Origin: an uncultured Erysipelotrichaceae bacterium
Lineage (GTDB): Bacteria > Bacillota_I > Bacilli_A > Erysipelotrichales > Erysipelotrichaceae
Reading direction: 5' to 3'
NCBI GenBank assembly: GCA_944325255.1
Contig: CALUZH010000019.1
Coordinates: forward strand, 1 to 58,828
Length of the DNA: 58,828 nt
Each line of letters starts with the position of its first letter. Positions within the stretch are counted from its first letter, which is position 1. Shown piece by piece: positions 54,760 through 58,828 of this stretch. Below the pieces are notes generated by a model. It saw only the letters and a list, made by a program, of their open reading frames with translations, made no database searches and was not told the DNA's origin. The translations under genes were made by a program, and so were the position numbers.

Positions 54760-56336
54760 TGCTTACGCAACTTATTAAAATTCGGCTTAAAGGACTTTTC
54801 GGTATAGGAAGAAAGAAAATTAAGACCTCTAAGCTTATTCTTTACGCCCTTTTGATACTTATTTGTTTGGGCTCATGCATGTTCTTATTCGGCTCTTACT
54901 TTTATTCCCTGGCTCCGCTTTTACATGGCGCGGGAATGGATTGGGGCTATTTTGCCCTGCTTTGTTTATCAAGCTTGGTCATCACTTTTGTCTTTGGTGT
55001 CTTTTTGGTATATCAAGAGCTATATCATGCCAAGGACAATGAACTTCTGATGGCTCTCCCTTTAAAACAAAGTACCATTCTCTTAAGCCGGATATCCTCA
55101 ATTTTGCTTATTTCCTACCTTTATGAATTAATTGTTTTTTTACCAGGTATCATCAGCTATCTGCTTTTTTATCCGCTAACGCTTTTAGGTATTTTCAATG
55201 CCTTAATAATCTTTTTGACCATGCCGCTTTTGGCCATCGCTATATCGGCGCTTATCGCTTATGTAGCGGCCAATGTCGTTACTTTTTTGGGACGCTTTAA
55301 AAATCTTGTCATTGTCATAGTCTTTACTTTGGCCTTTGGCGCATATTTATTTGTAGTAGCTCAACTGGAAAGTTTTATAACGGAATTTGTGAAAAACGGC
55401 GTCGGCATTGTCGAAGCCATTCAAAGAGCTTTCCCACCCCTTTATTACTTAGGTTTGGCCATAAGTGAAGGAAATATGCTTGGCTTATTGATAAGCCTTG
55501 CCATCTTTATTCTTCCTTTTATGCTCATGGTTTATATTTTATCGACCAATTTCATTAAACTTTGTACTTCCAAACCGAAAAATAAAAAGGCTATATATAA
55601 GGGCGGAGGCTTCAAGAGAAAATCAACTATGCAAGCCTTGATTGTTCGGGAACTAAGACATTATTTCAATAATGTCATGGTCATTTTAAACGGGGCCATG
55701 GGGCTTTTATTCGGTATCATCCTTTTAGTAGCCTTGGCCATTTATGCTCGAGACGTAGCTATTTTAACCGCCATACCGCCGCTTAGACCCTACTTTATGC
55801 CGGCCTGCGCCATCGTTGTCGTCTTTATTTCTTCGATGAATATCATGTCTTCGGCAATGATATCTTTGGAAGGCAAGACTCTTTATATCTTAAAGAGCTT
55901 GCCGCTTAGTCCTTTGACCATTCTTTATTCCAAATTCTGGACTCATTTTCTCTTATGTGTTCCTTTAGGCATCATTCTTTCTTTAGCCTTAGGTCTTATT
56001 TTTGCCCTGAGTCCTTTAGAACTACTGGCCTTAATCATCATTCCGATCATCTTTACTGTCTTTATAGACTTGTTGGGTCTTATTGCTAATCTTTGGAAAC
56101 CGAAATTTGATTGGGTCAATGAAACAACCTGCGTTAAACAATCCATTCCTTCGGTTATTACCGTCTTAGTTTCGATGATTATATCTTTCGGTATTGTCAT
56201 CATCTACTTCATGTTTTTTATCAATATCGACATCAATTTATTTACTGCCATTGTTTCGCTTATCTTCTTGATCCTTGATATCCTGCTTATTATTTTACTT
56301 AATAGCTGGGGACCAAAAAGATTTGCTGAACTCTAA
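54759..56336 (+). CDS. ABC transporter permease (ABC-2 related, 525 aa)
   Basis: About twelve helices in two halves, joined by a cytoplasmic stretch (about 268-295, KPKNKKAIYKGGGFKRKST). Long permeases of this sort, with an elbow helix and MQALIVRELRHYFNNV before the second half, pair with single ATPases such as the one encoded just upstream. Substrate unknown. Confidence 0.8.
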   Translation: MLTQLIKIRLKGLFGIGRKKIKTSKLILYALLILICLGSCMFLFGSYFYSLAPLLHGAGMDWGYFALLCLSSLVITFVFGVFLVYQELYHAKDNELLMALPLKQSTILLSRISSILLISYLYELIVFLPGIISYLLFYPLTLLGIFNALIIFLTMPLLAIAISALIAYVAANVVTFLGRFKNLVIVIVFTLAFGAYLFVVAQLESFITEFVKNGVGIVEAIQRAFPPLYYLGLAISEGNMLGLLISLAIFILPFMLMVYILSTNFIKLCTSKPKNKKAIYKGGGFKRKSTMQALIVRELRHYFNNVMVILNGAMGLLFGIILLVALAIYARDVAILTAIPPLRPYFMPACAIVVVFISSMNIMSSAMISLEGKTLYILKSLPLSPLTILYSKFWTHFLLCVPLGIILSLALGLIFALSPLELLALIIIPIIFTVFIDLLGLIANLWKPKFDWVNETTCVKQSIPSVITVLVSMIISFGIVIIYFMFFINIDINLFTAIVSLIFLILDILLIILLNSWGPKRFAEL

Positions 56337-56346
56337 ATAAAATTAT

Positions 56347-56373
56347 GCCGCGTGATTTCACGCGGCTTTTTTT
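56347..56373 (+). terminator. intrinsic terminator of the ABC transporter genes
   Basis: GCCGCGTGA and TCACGCGGC form a nine-base perfect stem with a two-base loop, followed by seven T. Confidence 0.85.
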
Positions 56374-56375
56374 AA

Positions 56376-56674
56376 TTATCCAAGATTTTTTAGTCCTTTA
56401 TAGAGCTCATCAAGTGATTTATGATCCTCTGTCCTTTTAAAGGAAAGCTCTTGATGATCGCCAAAAGCTAATAAAAAACATTTGGTCATCTTTTCAACCG
56501 TGATTTCAAGATTGGTATAAAAGTGATAATACATGGCATTTTTATCTTCCTTATCGATTTTAATATCGCCGGTCTTATTAAAACTTTCATCTTTTACCAG
56601 CTCAAGCTTAATATCCCAATTTTTTTCAATGCGTAATATCGCAGTCCATTTCGCAAATAATTTTTGAATTTCTT
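56376..56674 (-). pseudogene. C-terminal remnant of an unrecognised protein
   Basis: An open frame of about 98 codons ends in TAA at 56376 but opens directly after a stop with no start codon. It reads EIQKLFAKWTAILRIEKNWD... and ends in DELYKGLKNLG. Amino-acid use looks like a real protein (mixed charged, no bias of a shadow frame). The N-terminal part is missing, and the next gene on the other strand begins close by, so an insertion or deletion probably cut it. I do not recognise the family. Confidence 0.5.
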
Positions 56675-56769
56675 AACTTTATACCGTAAGAAGTTTAATG
56701 TTGTCAGATATTGACCTCTCTATTATAATAAGGGTGCTATCAACAAAATGTGTGTTGGAGGATAGAGAG

Positions 56770-57120
56770 ATGGCATCAGCTAAGAATAAGGTCATAGCAG
56801 GAGACTATGAAAACAAACAGGTTGCCTTATCTGGTGGCAAGGCTATCATCATGTTAGGTATGTTCAAGAACATCACACTCGACAAATCCACCGTAGAAGC
56901 CTATGAGGTAGTCGATGAGACTAGCCGTAAGAGTGCTTCTAGTGCAGTATGTCGTGCTGCTGTTGGTGGTCTTCTGCTCGGCCCTATTGGTCTGGCTGCT
57001 GGTTTGAGTGCTAAAAGCAAAGGAACTCATACCGTTGCTATCCAGTTCAAAGATGGCTGCAGAAGTCTTCTGGAAGTCGATGACAAGATTTATAAGGCTA
57101 TTGTGACTAAGGTATTTTGA
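56770..57120 (+). CDS. small conserved hypothetical protein with a glycine-rich hydrophobic hairpin
   Basis: Start chosen at 56770, where GGAGG lies eight bases upstream; the frame extends further but without a binding site. The 116-residue protein has a first beta-rich part (GDYENKQVALSGGKAIIM, KNITLDKSTVEAYEVV), a hydrophobic Gly/Ala stretch (VGGLLLGPIGLAAGLSAKSKG) and a final strand part (HTVAIQFKDGCRSLLEVDDK). I have seen this type in many gut Bacillota, often in mobile regions, without known function. Confidence 0.65.
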   Translation: MASAKNKVIAGDYENKQVALSGGKAIIMLGMFKNITLDKSTVEAYEVVDETSRKSASSAVCRAAVGGLLLGPIGLAAGLSAKSKGTHTVAIQFKDGCRSLLEVDDKIYKAIVTKVF

Positions 57121-57127
57121 TATTGAT

Positions 57128-57160
57128 AAAGGGGTCGCTATCACTAGCAGCCCCTTTTTT
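57128..57160 (+). terminator. intrinsic terminator
   Basis: GGGGTCGCTA and TAGCAGCCCC pair with a small inner mismatch and a four-base loop, followed by six T. It ends the 56770-57120 gene. Confidence 0.7.
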
Positions 57161-57240
57161 CATTGATTTTCGAGGTCAAGGTTTTGACCTTTTTTAGAGT
57201 GTTGATGCCATAAACCTTTTAATATCAATGGGTTCAAGCA

Positions 57241-57426
57241 TCAACTGATTATTGGATAATATAATTGGTAGAAAACAAAGGTTACTACCCAGGCTGTAAT
57301 AAGTTGGAAGGCTGAACAGAAAGCTGTCCATTTAAGACTTCCCGATTCTTTATAGATAGTTGCCAAAGTGGCAGCACAAGGAATATATAAAAGACAAAAC
57401 AGCATTTGTAAAGTTGCGTTATGCAC
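57241..57426 (-). pseudogene. duplicated feoB 3'-end fragment
   Basis: The 61-residue frame contains LFCLLYIPCAATLATIYK and TAWVVTFVFYQ, the last two membrane segments of the iron transporter FeoB. It matches the feoB end at 58514-58828 over about 140 bases (57266-57405 against 58536-58675) with about six differences. Upstream the match stops at the ATLQ/NAFC junction, so only the last 55 residues are present. It cannot make a transporter. Confidence 0.85.
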
Positions 57427-57490
57427 ATAGCTATAGACGATATCGAAAATGACTATTTTTCAAATGCTACAAGAGCCATAGATCAATATA

Positions 57491-57925
57491 TCATTGTGCG
57501 CGTGGCTCACCATATTCTCTTTTCATAGCCTCAACAGAAACAATCCACTGCTTACCAAATTTGCACACATCGATGTTGTTTTTTAGCTTTCCGTATGCGA
57601 TAGCTTTTCTAAGTGTGCTTTCATTCAGCCCCCAAAGTTCAGTCGCATCGCTTAAAGCCATAAGATTATCAAAAGGAGTTTTTATAACTTTGCCGTTTGC
57701 GTATAACTCGTCACACGATAGATCGAGATCATCGTTCCAGAAAATACCGTACCCACCTCTATCTACTTCAACACACGAAAAAAGGTGTTTGTTTTCGAGC
57801 TCTTTAAATCTTGGCCAATTATCAAACAGAGGTCTAACATCATATATCTTTGTCACGCCTTCCGCAAAAGTGACAATGAGCTTTAAATCGTCTAATGGAT
57901 GAACAGTCTTCACTTTATGAAACAT
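57491..57925 (-). CDS. DUF2442 protein with C-terminal helix-turn-helix
   Basis: From the ATG at 57925 (AAGGAGAAA upstream) the first 85 residues match the DUF2442 pattern: DDLKLIVTFAEGVTKIYDVRPL and DRGGYGIFWNDDLDLSCDELY. The last 60 residues look like a small DNA-binding domain (LMALSDATELWGLNESTLRKAIAYGKL, then a wing-like strand FGKQWIVSVEAM). The usual DUF2442 protein is about 80-100 residues, so the DNA-binding tail is an addition. Such pairs with DUF4160 are predicted toxin-antitoxin-like modules; this one would be the regulator. It follows the DUF4160 gene by 11 bases. Confidence 0.75.
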   Translation of the reverse strand: MFHKVKTVHPLDDLKLIVTFAEGVTKIYDVRPLFDNWPRFKELENKHLFSCVEVDRGGYGIFWNDDLDLSCDELYANGKVIKTPFDNLMALSDATELWGLNESTLRKAIAYGKLKNNIDVCKFGKQWIVSVEAMKREYGEPRAQ

Positions 57926-57936
57926 AGATTTTCTCC

Positions 57937-58191
57937 TTATTCTAGCGGTGGAAGTTTCTCGAATTCCTGGGTATCCCACATTTTTAGCAACGATCTTTCA
58001 TTTATCTTGATCCATTCTCTTACCATCGAAAGAGCTTTTGGTGGCAGGGATCCTTCCAAAATCTTGCCGTCTGTTATCGAGATAGCAGCAACGTCTTCGT
58101 TATATATCGCATGAATATGTGGTGGATTATGCTCTGCTTGTGCAAAATACATCCGAATGATAATCCCATAGAACCTAGCTATTACTGGCAT
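57937..58191 (-). CDS. DUF4160 protein
   Basis: The 84-residue protein has the DUF4160 hallmark PVIARFYGIIIRMY followed by EHNPPHIHAIY and a KALSMVREWIKINERSLLKMW helix. The HNPPHIH motif could bind metal. It is the first gene of a two-gene unit with the DUF2442-HTH gene and has AAGGAG ahead of its ATG. The family is predicted to be the effector half of toxin-antitoxin-like pairs; no activity is established to my knowledge. Confidence 0.82.
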   Translation of the reverse strand: MPVIARFYGIIIRMYFAQAEHNPPHIHAIYNEDVAAISITDGKILEGSLPPKALSMVREWIKINERSLLKMWDTQEFEKLPPLE

Positions 58192-58215
58192 TTATGATAC
58201 TCCTTTTTCGAAAAT

Positions 58216-58244
58216 ATAATATCACGATAACGTGATATTATCAA
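58216..58244 (-). promoter_or_regulatory. promoter with perfect palindrome (operator) of the DUF4160/DUF2442 unit
   Basis: On the minus strand TTGATA (58239-58244), 17 bases and TATTAT (58216-58221). ATAATATCACG and CGTGATATTAT form an 11-base perfect inverted repeat (58216-58241) that fills the space from -10 to -35. This is a classic site for a repressor that blocks polymerase; the DUF2442 protein with its DNA-binding tail is the natural candidate. Confidence 0.7.
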
Positions 58245-58513
58245 TAGTTGTTCTTGTTTCAGGCATAGTGCATAATTGCATTACAATAAAAATATGTATA
58301 TGAATGATTTGAAGATCAAAAAAATCCGAGGAAATACTGTTATTGGGGCAAGACAGTAAAAATATTAATTTATCCAGGTAAAAAAGCTACTGCAGGAAAA
58401 TATTCGCAATATGATGAGATCAATATGTTTTATGGAAGTGTCGGCTTCAGAGGACACGAGCTTGCCCTGGGTCTTTGGAATGTTTAATACCGTCATTCCT
58501 TCTAGCTCTTTTT
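58245..58513. other. stretch without a supported gene
   Basis: A short plus-strand frame ends at 58487 and could encode LIYPGKKATAGKYSQYDE...GLWNV, but it has no start codon or binding site, and I do not recognise it. It may be the end of another broken gene brought in with the DUF4160 unit. Confidence 0.3.
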
Positions 58514-58828
58514 TTAAACAATCAATAAGGCTGTCTGGTAGAAAACAAAGGTTACTACCCAGGCCGTAATAAGTTGGAAGGCTGTACAGAAAGCTGTCCA
58601 TTTAAGGCTTCCCGATTCTTTATAGATAGTTGCCAAAGTGGCAGCACAAGGAATATATAAAAGGCAAAATAACATTAAGCAGAAAGCATTGACTGAGGTG
58701 AAACCAATACCCGACAAAGCCTTAACAAAAGCATTCATGCCTTCAGGCGATGAGGCATTGACAATGCCGAATAAGACAGCTGAACTTGATACCACCACTT
58801 CTTTGGCGGAAATACCGGCAATAAGAGC
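58514..58828 (-). CDS. feoB: ferrous iron transport protein B, C-terminal part (cut by window edge)
   Basis: The frame is open to the window edge and begins AGISAKEVVVSSSAVLFG, which is the FeoB membrane-gate segment after the second gate motif. It then runs to LYIPCAATLATIYKES and ends with TAWVVTFVFYQ, as in other FeoB proteins. FeoB is a GTPase-coupled Fe(II) importer; the GTPase part would lie beyond the window. Its last 140 bases are copied at 57266-57405. Confidence 0.85.
   Translation of the reverse strand, partial: ALIAGISAKEVVVSSSAVLFGIVNASSPEGMNAFVKALSGIGFTSVNAFCLMLFCLLYIPCAATLATIYKESGSLKWTAFCTAFQLITAWVVTFVFYQTALLIV

Noticed and set aside
58365-58601. 78-codon minus-strand frame across the feoB end
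   Set aside because: Half of it is the feoB end read in another frame; the rest has no start signal.
1-58828. CRISPR array or intact insertion sequence
   Set aside because: No regularly spaced repeats and no transposase gene were seen on either strand. Mobile traces are limited to prgI, the palindrome and duplicated ends.

Overview
The window is a low-GC Gram-positive chromosome segment. Gene content (LCP protein, lipoteichoic-acid-synthase-like enzymes, anaerobic NrdDG, glucose-type PTS permease, DUF4282) points to an anaerobic gut-type member of the Bacillota. Erysipelotrichia is my best guess, but that is an inference and no rRNA gene is present. One tRNA gene, tRNA-Ser(CGA), lies at 11218-11308.

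Layout. 1-8.9 kb holds the end of an ABC-2 permease, a DUF4143 ATPase, a membrane-anchored alpha/beta-hydrolase-fold protein that has lost two of its three catalytic residues, nrdD-nrdG behind a palindrome-covered promoter, a GNAT acetyltransferase and a PTS EIIC protein with an inactivated EIIB tail. 8.9-15.8 kb holds a CYTH/DJ-1 fusion, a MalY-type aminotransferase, the tRNA, a DUF4282 protein, PduL and an unusual LCP protein.

15.9-53.9 kb is a large surface-glycan locus, mostly on the minus strand. It encodes sugar-nucleotide synthesis: dTDP-Fuc4N by RfbA, RfbB and a WecE-type transaminase, UDP-GlcA by Ugd, UDP-Galf by Glf. It also encodes four GT2 and two GT4 cytoplasmic transferases, three polyprenyl-phosphate-sugar synthases (one with a DUF2304 partner), about six polytopic GT-C-like proteins, an O-antigen-polymerase-like protein, two tandem LtaS-family phosphotransferases and a GH43-like lipoprotein. 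Together they suggest a polymer built inside the cell and then decorated outside with lipid-linked sugars and glycerol phosphate, probably joined to the wall by the LCP protein. No initiating phosphoglycosyltransferase and no flippase is visible.

The locus is interrupted at 39.0-42.7 kb by a scrap zone: a decayed DUF4143 ATPase, another C-terminal ATPase scrap, a higher-GC Phd/ParE toxin-antitoxin pair with a frameshifted PrgI remnant of a conjugative element, and a 62-bp palindrome. A second scrap zone at 56.4-58.8 kb contains a truncated unknown gene, a small hypothetical gene, and a DUF4160/DUF2442 module between two copies of the feoB 3' end.

The most unusual regulatory pattern is that many transcription units start with a -10 box only 6-8 bases before the start codon and have no Shine-Dalgarno sequence, implying leaderless mRNAs. 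One such start heads a 14-codon ORF followed at once by an intrinsic terminator, upstream of a CNNM/HlyC-type gene.
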